This document shows positions 1 to 8,976 of a stretch of DNA of 64,000 nucleotides, in pieces. Every line of letters starts with the position of its first letter. Within the stretch, counting starts at the first letter, position 1. A program made the position numbers and the translations under genes. The notes beneath the pieces were generated by a model. It made no database searches and had not been told where the DNA came from. It saw nothing but the letters and a program-made list of their open reading frames with translations. This DNA comes from WHTI01 sp963756365 (GTDB lineage: Bacteria > Actinomycetota > CADDZG01 > WHSQ01): NCBI GenBank assembly GCA_963756365.1, contig CAVWNF010000003.1:62001-126000 (forward strand), given 5' to 3'.

Positions 1-1
1 G

Positions 2-1531
2 TGCAACTCATGTGTATCGATCACCAACGGCTCTTCGCTTGACGTCATCGAACTGGATGCGGCGTCGCATTCCGGTGTCGATGACACGCGCGAGATCCTG
101 CAGGGCGTGTCGCTCGCATCGGCGGGTGGTCGGCGCAAGGTCTATGTGATCGACGAGGTCCACATGCTCACCACCCCGTCGTTCAACGCGCTGCTGAAGA
201 CGCTGGAGGAACCCCCGCCCCACGTCGTGTTCATCCTCGCGACCACCGAGGCGCACAAGGTCCTCCACACGATCCAGTCGCGGACGCAGCGATTCGACTT
301 TCGCCCGGTTCCCTCCGAGGTGATCGCGACGCACCTTGCAGACGTGGCCGAGAAAGAATCGATCGACGCGGAACCAGATGCCCTCGACATCGTTGCCCGC
401 CACGCGGAAGGTGGGATGAGAGACGCGCTCTCGACCCTCGACCAGTTGTCCAGCTTCGGGCGCAAGGTCACCGCGGAGGACGTCGAGAACCTGCTCGGTG
501 GACGTCAGCAGGAGGCCTACGTCGGTTTGTTCGAGGCCCTCGCTGGGGGCGACCTCGGAGGCGTGTTCTGGTCGATCCATTCCATCGTTGCCCAGGGTGC
601 CGACGTGCGTCAGGTGGCGCGTGGGGCCCTTGGCTACGCTCGCTCGCTTCTGCTGGTGGCAACCGCGCCGGATCCGGATCGTCTCATCGAGGCTTCGGCT
701 GCAGATCGGGCGGCCATGTCGTCGATCGCGGGCCGTTTCACCCCCTCCCAGTTGCTTCGGATCGTTGATCTCCTGGCGAAGTCCCTGACCGAGATGCGGG
801 AGGCCCCTAACCATCGGCTGTTGCTCGAGGTCGCGCTCATCAGGGCAGCCGCCCCGGAGACCGATCCTTCCGCCACTGGATTACTAGGTCGGATCGAGCG
901 GCTCGAACGCCGTATGGGGATAGAAGGCGCACCGTCGGAGTCCCCGCAGCCAGCCCCTCAAGGGCAAACTCGGCCTGCGCCGACCGAAGCGGCTCCTCCA
1001 CAGCAGCAGCCGAAGAAGAAGGAGAGCGCTGCACCCGCTGCGTCCGTTCCAGCCCCGGAGGCAGCTCCGGCCGCGACCCAGGCAGCTCCGGCCCCCTCAC
1101 CCGCCGTTCCGGCAGAGATCGGGTTCGGACACATCAAGGATTCCTGGTCCCAAACGCTGCGCGAGGTCTCGAAGGCGAGCAAGAGGGTCCACGCGCTTCT
1201 GAATCCATCTCGCCCTCTCAACTTCGACGAGGGGATCGTGACGGTCGAGGTCCAGTCGGACTTCCACGCTGAAGAGATGGGTTCCGATCGGAACCGGACG
1301 ATGTTGATCGACGCGCTCCATGCTTCGCTCGGGGTCAAGCCGCGCGTTGCCTTCGTTGCCGTTGGGCAACGCAAGTCAGCCGCGTCGGGCACACCCACCG
1401 ATCCGGCAGATGACGAGGCAGCATCGATAGACGTTGCGGACACATCGCCTGCGGACGCGACTCATGATCCGATCGAACTACTGAAGAAGGGTCTCGGCGC
1501 CGAGGTTGTCGAGACGGAGACCGATAGATGA
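2..1531 (+). CDS. dnaX: DNA polymerase III subunit gamma/tau (5' truncated)
   Basis: This is the clamp-loader ATPase subunit that loads the beta clamp and organises the replicase. The reading frame is open from base 2, so the start and the Walker A P-loop lie upstream of the window. The first visible residues are the end of the zinc module (CNSC), followed by a segment with DAASHSGVDDTREI, Walker B VIDEVHML, then LLKTLEEPPPHVVFILATTE (sensor 1) and RTQRFDF. Residues after about 270 form an Ala/Pro-rich linker and then a tau-like C-terminal domain. The gene is followed by ybaB and recR, the usual bacterial dnaX-ybaB-recR order. The stop codon overlaps the leader of ybaB by position only; ybaB's own start is 14 nt further on. 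Confidence 0.95.
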   Translation, partial: CNSCVSITNGSSLDVIELDAASHSGVDDTREILQGVSLASAGGRRKVYVIDEVHMLTTPSFNALLKTLEEPPPHVVFILATTEAHKVLHTIQSRTQRFDFRPVPSEVIATHLADVAEKESIDAEPDALDIVARHAEGGMRDALSTLDQLSSFGRKVTAEDVENLLGGRQQEAYVGLFEALAGGDLGGVFWSIHSIVAQGADVRQVARGALGYARSLLLVATAPDPDRLIEASAADRAAMSSIAGRFTPSQLLRIVDLLAKSLTEMREAPNHRLLLEVALIRAAAPETDPSATGLLGRIERLERRMGIEGAPSESPQPAPQGQTRPAPTEAAPPQQQPKKKESAAPAASVPAPEAAPAATQAAPAPSPAVPAEIGFGHIKDSWSQTLREVSKASKRVHALLNPSRPLNFDEGIVTVEVQSDFHAEEMGSDRNRTMLIDALHASLGVKPRVAFVAVGQRKSAASGTPTDPADDEAASIDVADTSPADATHDPIELLKKGLGAEVVETETDR

Positions 1532-1544
1532 TGCGGAGGCCTCG

Positions 1545-1874
1545 ATGAAAGACATGCAGAAGATGATGAAGCAGGCCCAGAAGATGGCCGCCGAGATGCA
1601 GAAGGCCCAAGAGGCACTCGCAGATGTCGAGGTTGAGGGTCAGGCTGGCGGCGGCGCGGTCAAGGTCGTCGCGACCGGTGATCAGCGGATAGTGCGTGTG
1701 GAGATCTCCGACGACATGTTCGACGGCGAACCCGACGCCGACGATATCGAGATGCTCGCTGACACGCTTACGGCAGCCGTGAACGACGCGCTCGACAAGT
1801 CTCGCGACGCGCAAGCAGAAGCTATGGGTCCACTAGCCGGTGGGATGGGCGGCATGGGCCTGCCCGGTATGTAG
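1545..1874 (+). CDS. ybaB: YbaB/EbfC family nucleoid-associated protein
   Basis: A small DNA-binding protein of about 109 residues, acting as a dimer on the nucleoid. The N-terminal helix is Met/Lys/Gln rich (MKDMQKMMKQAQKMAAEMQ). It is followed by the family's beta-strand region (VEGQAGGGAVKVVATGDQ) and the acidic stretch around DADDIEML, ending in a Gly/Met-rich tail. The start at 1545 is chosen because GGAGG lies at 1535-1539, five bases upstream, and because the upstream in-frame codons still overlap dnaX. It lies between dnaX and recR, as in many bacteria, where it is often linked to recombination repair, although its exact role is not settled. Confidence 0.93.
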   Translation: MKDMQKMMKQAQKMAAEMQKAQEALADVEVEGQAGGGAVKVVATGDQRIVRVEISDDMFDGEPDADDIEMLADTLTAAVNDALDKSRDAQAEAMGPLAGGMGGMGLPGM

Positions 1875-1883
1875 CGGGTGGGG

Positions 1884-2501
1884 ATGCTGTACGCGGGTCC
1901 CATCCAGGACCTCATCGACGAACTGTCACGGATGCCGGGGATCGGACCGAAATCGGCGCAGCGAGTCGCGTTCTATCTCCTGCAGGCCCCCACCGAAGAT
2001 GCCAAGCGCCTCGCCCACGCGATCCTCGAGGCGAAGGAGAAGGTCCGCTTCTGTGAGCGCTGTTTCAACGTGTCGGACCAGGACCTGTGCGAGTACTGCC
2101 GATCGACTCGTCGTGACGAATCGATGATCTGCGTGGTGCAGGATCCTCCGGACATCGTTGCGATCGAGCGCACCCGCGAGTATCAGGGGCTGTATCACGT
2201 GCTCCAAGGCGCACTGTCGCCGATCGAGGGGATCGGCCCCGAGGATCTGCGCGTGTCAGAACTGCTCAGACGACTGAAGACTCCAGCCGATGGTTCCAGC
2301 GGGGTTCAAGAGGTGATCGTGGCTACCAACCCGAACATCGACGGGGACGCGACCGCGATGTACCTAGCGAGATTGATCTCTCCCCTAGGGGTCACCGTGA
2401 CCCGCCTAGCGAGCGGTATGCCGGTCGGCGGCGATCTCGAGTACGCCGACGAGGTCACCCTCGGACGGGCGATCGAGGGGCGAAGGAAGCTCGAAGGCTA
2501 G
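1884..2501 (+). CDS. recR: Recombination mediator RecR
   Basis: RecR works with RecO and RecF to load RecA on gapped DNA. The 205-residue product starts MLYAGPIQDLIDELSRMPGI, the family N-terminus with a helix-hairpin-helix (GIGPKSAQR). A four-cysteine zinc finger follows (CERCFNVSDQDLCEYC). The TOPRIM domain includes ICVVQDPPDI and ATNPNIDGDATAMYL, and the C-terminal Walker-B-like part contains RLASGMPVGGDLEYADEVTLGRA. A GTG at 1878 is an alternative start two codons upstream. The spacing to ybaB is 9 bp, so the two are probably co-transcribed. Confidence 0.95.
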   Translation: MLYAGPIQDLIDELSRMPGIGPKSAQRVAFYLLQAPTEDAKRLAHAILEAKEKVRFCERCFNVSDQDLCEYCRSTRRDESMICVVQDPPDIVAIERTREYQGLYHVLQGALSPIEGIGPEDLRVSELLRRLKTPADGSSGVQEVIVATNPNIDGDATAMYLARLISPLGVTVTRLASGMPVGGDLEYADEVTLGRAIEGRRKLEG

Positions 2502-2532
2502 TCCTCAGGGGGAAACCCGGTACCGTCTAGAT

Positions 2533-3822
2533 ATGCCTCTGATAGTCCAGAAGTACGGTGGAACCTCGGTGGGTGACGCGGCTCGGATCAAGAGCGTCGC
2601 CGAACGTGTGGTGGCCACCCATGCCGCGGGGAACCAGGTCGTCGTCGTCGTTTCGGCGATGGGGCACACGACCGATGAGCTTGTCGAACTAGCAGGTCAG
2701 ATAACCCCAGAGCCGGCATCGCGCGAGATGGACATGCTCTTGACGGCCGGAGAGCGGATATCGATGGCCCTGCTGTCGATGGCGATCAACGAACTGGGCG
2801 ACCGTGCGATCTCATTCACCGGTTCCCAAGCAGGGATCGTGACCGATACCTCACATGGAAGCGCCAAGATCATCGAGGTGAAGGCGGATCGTGTGCGGGA
2901 GGCCTTGGCCGAGGACAAGATCGCGATCGTGGCGGGCTTCCAGGGCGTGTCCACCGATTTCGACGTCACCACCCTGGGGCGAGGGGGCTCGGACGCGAGC
3001 GCGGTAGCCCTGGCGGCTGCGTTGCAGGCCGACGCATGCGAGATCTGGACCGATGTCGAGGGCGTGTTCACCGCTGACCCTAGGGTGGTTCGGGAAGCTC
3101 GCAAGCTCCACGCGGTTTCATACGAAGAGATGCTCGAACTGGCCGCCGGTGGGGCTGGTGTCTTGATGCTCAGGAGCGTTGAATACGCTCGTAACTATGG
3201 AGTGAAACTCCACGTACGCTCGGCCTTCTCAGGCGCCGAGGGAACGTGGGTCACCGAGGAGGACGAACGGATGGAACGGGCGATCATCTCTGGGATCGCA
3301 CACGACACATCGGAGGCGAAGGTCACCGTCAGAGGTGTGCCAGACACACCCGGTGTCGCGTCGCGTGTCTTCCGCCCCCTTGCAGACGAGGGGATCAACA
3401 TCGACATGATCGTCCAGAACGTCTCGGACGATGGGCGTACCGATATCTCGTTCACGCTGCCGAAGGCCGAACTGGCGCGAGCGCTGCCGGTCCTCCAGGA
3501 AACCGCGGACAACGTGGGGGCCGAGGAGGTCAGGACCGACGACGATGTTGCCAAGGTTTCGCTGGTCGGAGCTGGGATGAAGAGCCACCCGGGGGTCGCC
3601 GCGGACATGTTCGATGCGCTCGCCGAGGCCAAGATCAACATCGAGATCATTTCGACCTCGTCGATCCGGGTGTCATGCGTAGTGCGTGCGTTCGAGGTCG
3701 AGCGTGCGGTCCAAGCGATCCACGACAAGTTCCACCTATCCACGGACGTTATCTATCGCGAGACCCATCCCCAGACCATCACGGGCGAGCTTCACGTGGT
3801 CCGTTCCGAGGATGACAAGTGA
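2533..3822 (+). CDS. ask: Aspartate kinase
   Basis: Catalyses ATP-dependent phosphorylation of L-aspartate, the first step of the lysine, threonine, methionine and diaminopimelate pathways. The 429-residue protein begins with the kinase signature VQKYGGTSVGD. The catalytic domain includes FTGSQAGIVTD and TTLGRGGSDASAVALA, and two C-terminal ACT domains (residues about 265-420) contain GVPDTPGVASRVF and SLVGAGMKSHPGVAA, which bind allosteric end products. In some actinobacteria the same gene also yields a shorter regulatory subunit from an internal start, and I cannot tell whether that occurs here. It overlaps asd by 4 nt (GTGA), which implies translational coupling. Confidence 0.96.
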   Translation: MPLIVQKYGGTSVGDAARIKSVAERVVATHAAGNQVVVVVSAMGHTTDELVELAGQITPEPASREMDMLLTAGERISMALLSMAINELGDRAISFTGSQAGIVTDTSHGSAKIIEVKADRVREALAEDKIAIVAGFQGVSTDFDVTTLGRGGSDASAVALAAALQADACEIWTDVEGVFTADPRVVREARKLHAVSYEEMLELAAGGAGVLMLRSVEYARNYGVKLHVRSAFSGAEGTWVTEEDERMERAIISGIAHDTSEAKVTVRGVPDTPGVASRVFRPLADEGINIDMIVQNVSDDGRTDISFTLPKAELARALPVLQETADNVGAEEVRTDDDVAKVSLVGAGMKSHPGVAADMFDALAEAKINIEIISTSSIRVSCVVRAFEVERAVQAIHDKFHLSTDVIYRETHPQTITGELHVVRSEDDK

Positions 3823-4844
3823 GGCTCGTCGTCGTGGGAGCGACCGGTGCCGTTGGTACCGAGATCATGCGCATCCTCGAGGAGCGTCCCTTCGAGATCG
3901 ACGAGTTGATCCCGGTTGCCTCAGCGCGCTCCGCAGGAAGGAAACTCACTTTCCGCGGAGCCGAGGTCACCGTCCTAGAGCTGTCCGAGGATGTTTTCGA
4001 GGACGCGGATATCGCACTGTTCGATGTTCCCGATGAGGTGTCCCTCGAGTGGGCTCCGAAGGCAACGGCGAAGGGCGCCATCGTCGTCGACAACTCCGCG
4101 GCATTCAGGATGCATGACGAGGTGCCTCTCGTCGTTCCAGAGGTGAATCCCGAGATGGCCGTAGCGCCTCCGATCGGGATCATCGCCTCGCCGAACTGCA
4201 CGATGCTCGCGATGGTCGTGCCGATCGCAGCGCTCCATCGAGAGGCGGGTCTCGAGCGGATCATCATGAGCTCGTATCAGGCGGCATCGGGGGCCGGGAA
4301 ATCTGGTCAGGACGAGCTTCTCGATCAGATCCGTGCCGCCCTCAAAGATCCGGAAGCCGTGCACAGGGGCCTGGGGCGCGACGTGATCTCGGTCGGCGAG
4401 GTCTTCTCACACCCGCTGGCGATAAACGTCATCCCCCAGATCGGCGGTGTGCGAGCCAATGGTTACACCGGCGAAGAGCTCAAGGTTGGCGACGAAACCC
4501 GCAAGGTGCTCGGCCTACCGACCCTTCCGGTCACTGCGACCTGCGTGCGCGTCCCAACGATGGTCGGACACGGGGTTTCTATCCACGCCGAGTTCGAGCG
4601 TTCGATCACCCCGGAGGAAGCGCGGGACATCCTCGAGAAGGCAGATGGTGTCGAGGTTCTCGACGACACTGCGAACGGCGTGTATCCCACACCGCTGATC
4701 GCAGCGGGTACCGATCCTTGTTACGTCGGGCGCATCAGGCAGAACATGTTCGACGACAACTCCCTGGAACTGTTCTCGGTGGCGGACAACCTCCGCAAGG
4801 GAGCTGCTCTCAACACGGTCCAGATCGCAGAGCTACTTCGGTAA
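3819..4844 (+). CDS. asd: Aspartate-semialdehyde dehydrogenase
   Basis: Reduces aspartyl phosphate, the product of the preceding kinase, to aspartate semialdehyde with NADPH. The 341-residue protein has the N-terminal Rossmann motif VVGATGAVGTEIMRIL. The catalytic cysteine lies in ASPNCTMLAM, and the glutamine region is YQAASGAGKSG. The start is a GTG overlapping the ask stop. Its last 35 bases overlap the 3' end of the convergent PfkB-family kinase gene, so the two transcripts are antisense at their ends. Confidence 0.95.
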   Translation: MRLVVVGATGAVGTEIMRILEERPFEIDELIPVASARSAGRKLTFRGAEVTVLELSEDVFEDADIALFDVPDEVSLEWAPKATAKGAIVVDNSAAFRMHDEVPLVVPEVNPEMAVAPPIGIIASPNCTMLAMVVPIAALHREAGLERIIMSSYQAASGAGKSGQDELLDQIRAALKDPEAVHRGLGRDVISVGEVFSHPLAINVIPQIGGVRANGYTGEELKVGDETRKVLGLPTLPVTATCVRVPTMVGHGVSIHAEFERSITPEEARDILEKADGVEVLDDTANGVYPTPLIAAGTDPCYVGRIRQNMFDDNSLELFSVADNLRKGAALNTVQIAELLR

Positions 4845-5769
4845 GGAGTTCCTCGGCGCGTAGCGGGTCGAACGACCCCGCGGCGATCGTTTCGCAGCTA
4901 GCGCCGGCCATCGCCATCCCCCGCGCAACGGCATCGTCGATCGTATGACCGGCCGAAAGCTCGTAGGCGATCCCGGCGACCATGCAGTCACCCGCGCCGA
5001 TCGAGTTGACCAACTTGACTGGAGGGGCGTCGAAACAACGTGCGCCCTCGCCATCGACCAGGACCGCTCCATCGGCCCCCGACGAGACCACCACCGACTT
5101 CGGGCCCCTGGTCAGCAGGGCATGTGCCGTCTCCTCTGCTCGCCGGAGCGCATCCGGGTCTCCTTCCACCGTCTCCTCCGTGTGACCCGAGAGCACTCCC
5201 AGGGCCTCCGCGAGGTTCGGCTTGATGACGTCGGGTTCCGCGGACAGCGCTACATCGAGGTACATCCGGGAGGTATCGCACACGGTCGTACATCCGAGGC
5301 CGTTGGCGATCTCGATCATCCGGGCCGCCGCATCGAATGGGGTTCCAGGCGGGAAGCTCCCCGAGCAAACGAAGATGTCAGCGCCTTCGAGTAGATCTGG
5401 AAGAAGGGCCTCGTAGCGCTCCCAATCGGCAGCGGTGACCTCTGGCCCCGATTCGTTGAAGACGGTGATCTCATCGCCGCCTATGACGGTCAGGCACGAG
5501 CGCGTCTCTCCCTCGACGGAGATGCCCCGCGCCTGGACTCCCTCTTCGTCGAGCAACCCCCTTACCGCGGTCCCGGTGTGGCCCGCGAGGATGCCGACCA
5601 CGAGAGAGTCCACTCCGATGTGGTCGAGGGCCCGGGCGACGTTCACTCCCTTGCCCCCACCCCTGACGTCCCCGGTCCTGGAACGATGGATGTGTCCAAG
5701 CCGTGCGTCGGAGACCTCGATAGTGCGGTCCAATGAGAAATTCGGGCATGCGATGACGATCCGGTTCAT
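4810..5769 (-). CDS. PfkB-family sugar kinase, probably 1-phosphofructokinase
   Basis: A ribokinase-fold kinase of 319 residues. It starts MNRIVIACPNFSLDRTIEV, as in 1-phosphofructokinase and tagatose-6-phosphate kinases. It contains the PfkB signature 1 (GGGKGVNVARAL) and signature 2 with the catalytic Asp (NSIGAGDCMVAGIAYEL). The GAGD aspartate is the proton-abstracting base in this family. The most likely substrate is fructose-1-phosphate or another phosphosugar. No PTS or aldolase genes are nearby to narrow the choice. The frame extends upstream through the tRNA-Pro gene, but the ATG at 5769 fits the family N-terminus. The 3' end overlaps asd on the other strand. Confidence 0.82.
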   Translation of the reverse strand: MNRIVIACPNFSLDRTIEVSDARLGHIHRSRTGDVRGGGKGVNVARALDHIGVDSLVVGILAGHTGTAVRGLLDEEGVQARGISVEGETRSCLTVIGGDEITVFNESGPEVTAADWERYEALLPDLLEGADIFVCSGSFPPGTPFDAAARMIEIANGLGCTTVCDTSRMYLDVALSAEPDVIKPNLAEALGVLSGHTEETVEGDPDALRRAEETAHALLTRGPKSVVVSSGADGAVLVDGEGARCFDAPPVKLVNSIGAGDCMVAGIAYELSAGHTIDDAVARGMAMAGASCETIAAGSFDPLRAEELLTEVALRSGPC

Positions 5770-5771
5770 TG

Positions 5772-5845
5772 TCGGGAAGGCGGGATTTGAACCCGCGACC
5801 TCAGCGTCCCGAACGCTGCGCGCTGCCAAGCTGCGCCACTTCCCG
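5772..5845 (-). tRNA. tRNA-Pro (anticodon CGG)
   Basis: A 74-nt cloverleaf on the minus strand. The acceptor stem is CGGGAAG paired with CTTCCCG, and the T-arm contains GGGTTCAAATCCC. The anticodon stem CAGCG/CGCTG carries the loop TTCGGGA, which gives anticodon CGG, reading the proline codon CCG. The 3' CCA is not encoded. The gene lies two bases upstream of the PfkB-kinase start codon, so the mRNA for that kinase is probably made by processing of a joint transcript or from an internal promoter. Confidence 0.93.
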
Positions 5846-5897
5846 TAACAGGCCAGAAGGATAGCCCACGACCCAACCTCAAAGGCCACACCCCGCA

Positions 5898-5952
5898 GTT
5901 CACGCGCCGTTCACCCGGGGTCCTCTGGTCCGCCACATGCCGTTGCTACGTT
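5898..5952 (+). promoter_or_regulatory. PHO-box-like direct repeats and promoter of pstS
   Basis: Two adjoining 11-nt units, GTTCACGCGCC (5898-5908) and GTTCACCCGGG (5909-5919), are followed by a degenerate third unit, GTCCTCTGGTC (5920-5930). The units match the 11-nt direct-repeat architecture (GTTCA at the unit start) known for phosphate-response regulators in actinobacteria. A -10-like TACGTT lies at 5947-5952, so the repeats cover the -35 region, the usual place for an activator. The pstS start is at 6007. The response regulator encoded at 9851-10531 is the likely binder. Confidence 0.7.
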
Positions 5953-6006
5953 CCGCGCCGTAAGTGGGTTCATGGCGGACCCCCAGTACCTACAGAGGGA
6001 GACCAG

Positions 6007-7033
6007 ATGCGTCACGGACGGAGCCTGCAAGTGGTCCTAGGGGCCACGGCTGTTGCTCTGCTAGCAGTGGCTTGTGGGGGCGGGAGCACCGCCGGCGGCG
6101 AAGGAGTAACCGGTTCGATCGCCGTTTCGGGATCCTCAACCGTCGAGCCGATCTCGAGCGCCAACGCCCAGAAGTTCGCGCTCCTCAACCCGGACGTGGC
6201 GATGACGGTAGACGGACCTGGCACCGGAGATGGTTTCGCCCTGTTCTGCGACGGCGAGACCGACATCTCGGATGCATCTCGCTCGATAAAGCCCGAAGAA
6301 GCAGATATCTGCAAGCAGAACGGCATCGAGTTCATCGAGCTCAAGGTCGGGATCGACGGGATCACGGTCATGACCTCACCAGAGAACGATGCGGTCTCAT
6401 GTCTTGACCTCAACGATCTTTACGCCCTACTAGGGCCCGAGTCAGAAGGATTCACGAGTTGGTCCGACGCCGATGCGCTCGGCACGGAGATCGGAGCCAG
6501 CCACGTCCCCTATCCGGACGCTCCTCTGGTCGTGACCGCTCCAGGCGAGGAGTCGGGAACCTACGATTCGTTCGCTGAGTTGGTCCTTGAGCCCGTCGCA
6601 GTGGATGAGAGGGGGCAGCCCGAGGACGGGCCGTTCGTGAGAAGTGATTACCAGTCGAGTCCGAATGACAACGTCATCATCGAGGGGATCTCGTCTAACC
6701 CAACCTCGCTGGGTTGGGTCGGGTTCTCGTACTACGAGCAGAACGCAGAAGTGGTGAAGGCCCTCGAGATCGACGGCGGATCAGGCTGCATCGCTCCTAC
6801 TGCCGACACTATCTCTGCGGGTGACTATCCGATCTCCCGGTTCCTCTACATCTACGTGAACGCGGCGGCGATCGCGTCGAACCCAGCGCTCGAGGCGTAC
6901 GTGGACTTCTATCTATCCGACGACGGCGATCCAGACCGTTACCGAGGTCGGGTACGTGCAGTTGCATCCCGACGACCTGGAGTCATCTAGGGCGGTCTGG
7001 GAGAGCAAGGAGACGGGTTCCCGAGAGGGCTGA
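6007..7033 (+). CDS. pstS: Phosphate ABC transporter substrate-binding lipoprotein (frameshifted)
   Basis: Periplasmic-side phosphate-binding protein of the high-affinity Pst transporter. A lipoprotein signal with lipobox LAVAC anchors the mature protein at Cys. Phosphate-binding segments are visible: SGSSTVEPIS near the N-terminus, DGPGTGDGFALFCDGETDIS, and the region around EESGTYDSF. The reading frame is lost near 6930, just after YLSDDG, where one extra G appears to be present. The next frame restores the family C-terminus (QTVTEVGYVQL ... AVWESKETGSREG) and stops at 7033. GGGAGA precedes the ATG. The first gene of pstSCAB, under the PHO-box-like site. Confidence 0.9.
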
Positions 7034-7072
7034 GTCAACAGCGCGTGAACTTTGCGCGAACAAGGCCAGCCC

Positions 7073-8044
7073 ATGAAACCCCTACGAGTAGGTTCGATGC
7101 CGATGGCACAAGCGGTCCCCACACTTGAAGACGGTGGAGTTGGAACACTCGCCGGAGATCCTTCTCGACGTCGTCGAGAAGTGATCATCAAGCGCATCTT
7201 CTTCTCGGCGGCGGCAACGTCGGTCGTCATCTCGGCAGCGATCGTTCTGTCTCTTGTCGGGCGCGCGACGGCGTTCGCTACCCAGGTCGATCTCGGTGCG
7301 CTGTGGACCGATGGCTGGTTCCCGCGACAGGGGATCTATGACATCAAGACGATCGTTGCAGGCACACTTGTCGTGTCCTTCATCGCGATGGCGGTTGCAG
7401 CCCCACTCGGACTTGGCGCGGCGATCTATCTGTCCGAGTACGCGCGGCCTCGCGTGCGCCGAGCCCTCAAACCGATCCTCGAGGTCCTTGCGGGTATCCC
7501 AAGTGTTGTGCTCGGGTTCTTCGCCCTTACCGTCATCAGTCCGACGATCGTGCAGCGTTTCTTCTCTGGAGCTGAGTTCTTCAACCTGCTGGCCGCAGGG
7601 ATCGGCGTCGGCATCCTGGTAACCCCGCTGGTTGCGTCCGTGTCGGAGGACGCGCTCAGGTCGGTTCCTATGGCCCTTCGAGAGGCATCATTCGGCGTCG
7701 GCGCCCGCAAGATGACGACGACGATCCGCGTGGTGATCCCGGCCGCCGTCTCAGGCATCGTCGCCTCTTTGATACTCGGGATCTCTCGAGCGATCGGCGA
7801 GACGATGGTGGTGGCGATCGCGGCGGGAGCTACCGGTGGAGCAGCTTTCACGCTCGATCCAACCGCTGGCGGGCAAACGATGACGGCCGCGATGACGTCG
7901 CTGGCGATCGGGAGCGACCGTGTGAAGGGCGCCGAGTTGACCTTCGAGAGCCTCTTCTTCGTCGGCTTCCTCTTGTTCCTGATGACTTTGGTGCTCAACG
8001 TCTTGAGCGAGCGATTCGTGCGCAAGGTTAGGCAGAAGTACTGA
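7073..8044 (+). CDS. pstC: Phosphate ABC transporter permease PstC
   Basis: Inner-membrane permease half of the Pst phosphate importer. The product is about 323 residues with six predicted membrane segments. The ABC-permease coupling (EAA) loop is recognisable in the region SVPMALREASFGVGARKMTT, and the residues GIPSVVLGFFAL and GISRAIGETMVVAIAAG are typical of PstC. The start is uncertain. ATG 7073 is preferred, TTG 7052 and ATG 7097 are possible, and none has a strong Shine-Dalgarno sequence. The stop overlaps the pstA start by one base. Confidence 0.92.
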   Translation: MKPLRVGSMPMAQAVPTLEDGGVGTLAGDPSRRRREVIIKRIFFSAAATSVVISAAIVLSLVGRATAFATQVDLGALWTDGWFPRQGIYDIKTIVAGTLVVSFIAMAVAAPLGLGAAIYLSEYARPRVRRALKPILEVLAGIPSVVLGFFALTVISPTIVQRFFSGAEFFNLLAAGIGVGILVTPLVASVSEDALRSVPMALREASFGVGARKMTTTIRVVIPAAVSGIVASLILGISRAIGETMVVAIAAGATGGAAFTLDPTAGGQTMTAAMTSLAIGSDRVKGAELTFESLFFVGFLLFLMTLVLNVLSERFVRKVRQKY

Positions 8045-8976
8045 TGGCTATGTCGAGTTCGCCGACCACGACCGATGTCGTGAAGGCACGCCTGAGCGGC
8101 AAGAAGGTGGACGTCAAGGGCGTCGCGTTCGAGGGCGCCCTCTTGTTCACCTTGCTGTTGTCGCTCCTCATCCTGATCGCACTCATGGCGGACATCATCG
8201 GTGGGGGAATGGGCGTTCTCGCCGACAAAGGGGTTGGGTTCCTTCAGGCCCCGATGTCGACCTTCTCGGCCGATCTGGCGGGGGTGAAGCAGGGTCTGGT
8301 GGGGTCGTTCATGACCCTCATCTTCGTCGTCGTTGTTGCCTTTCCGCTCGGTATAGGTGCTGCCGTATATCTCGAGGAGTACGCACCGAACTCTCGGTTC
8401 AGCAGGTTCGTGAACGTGAACATCCGGAACCTCGCCGGGGTCCCTTCGATCGTCTACGGCTTGCTGGGATTGGCGATCTTCGTTGAGGTGCTCAACCCTC
8501 TGACCGGGGGAAAGAGTGTGATCTCGGGGGGCCTGACCCTGGCGGTTCTGGTCCTGCCCATCGTCATCATCACCTCGGCAGAGGCTTTGAGGGCGGTTCC
8601 TGATGGGATCAGAGAGGCCGGGTACGGCGTCGGGGCCACCAAATGGGAGGTCGTTCGTAGTCACGTCCTCCCGTCGGCTGCGCCGGGGATCCTCACCGGA
8701 ACGGTGCTCTCGATGTCTCGCGCGTTGGGTGAGACCGCGCCCGTCCTCTTGGTGGGGGCCGTGACCGGACTACTCGTGACCGGGAATCAGTCGTTCCTCG
8801 AGCAGATGCGGGGCAGCTTCACAACCCTTCCAACGCAGGTGTTCTCCTACGCTCGGCTCCCGAACGCGGACTTCAGAGCGATCACCTCAGCGACCATCAT
8901 CGTGTTGCTGGCCGTGATCCTTACAGCCAACGCGGCGGCGATCTTCCTTCGCAATCGCTACGAAAGAAAGTGGTGA
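8044..8976 (+). CDS. pstA: Phosphate ABC transporter permease PstA
   Basis: Second membrane subunit of the Pst importer, 310 residues. After a hydrophilic N-terminus of about 25 residues there are six membrane segments. Family sequences include GIGAAVYLEEYAP, NLAGVPSIVYGLLGL, the coupling loop AVPDGIREAGYGVGATKWE, and SMSRALGETAPVLLVGA. The ATG overlaps the pstC stop (TGATG), and the stop overlaps the pstB start region, so pstC, pstA and pstB should be translated in a coupled way. Confidence 0.94.
   Translation: MAMSSSPTTTDVVKARLSGKKVDVKGVAFEGALLFTLLLSLLILIALMADIIGGGMGVLADKGVGFLQAPMSTFSADLAGVKQGLVGSFMTLIFVVVVAFPLGIGAAVYLEEYAPNSRFSRFVNVNIRNLAGVPSIVYGLLGLAIFVEVLNPLTGGKSVISGGLTLAVLVLPIVIITSAEALRAVPDGIREAGYGVGATKWEVVRSHVLPSAAPGILTGTVLSMSRALGETAPVLLVGAVTGLLVTGNQSFLEQMRGSFTTLPTQVFSYARLPNADFRAITSATIIVLLAVILTANAAAIFLRNRYERKW

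Noticed and set aside
7426..8664. Long minus-strand open frame across pstC and pstA
   Set aside because: It is the reverse of two well-conserved permease genes and shows no domain. Such open frames are common in GC-rich DNA.
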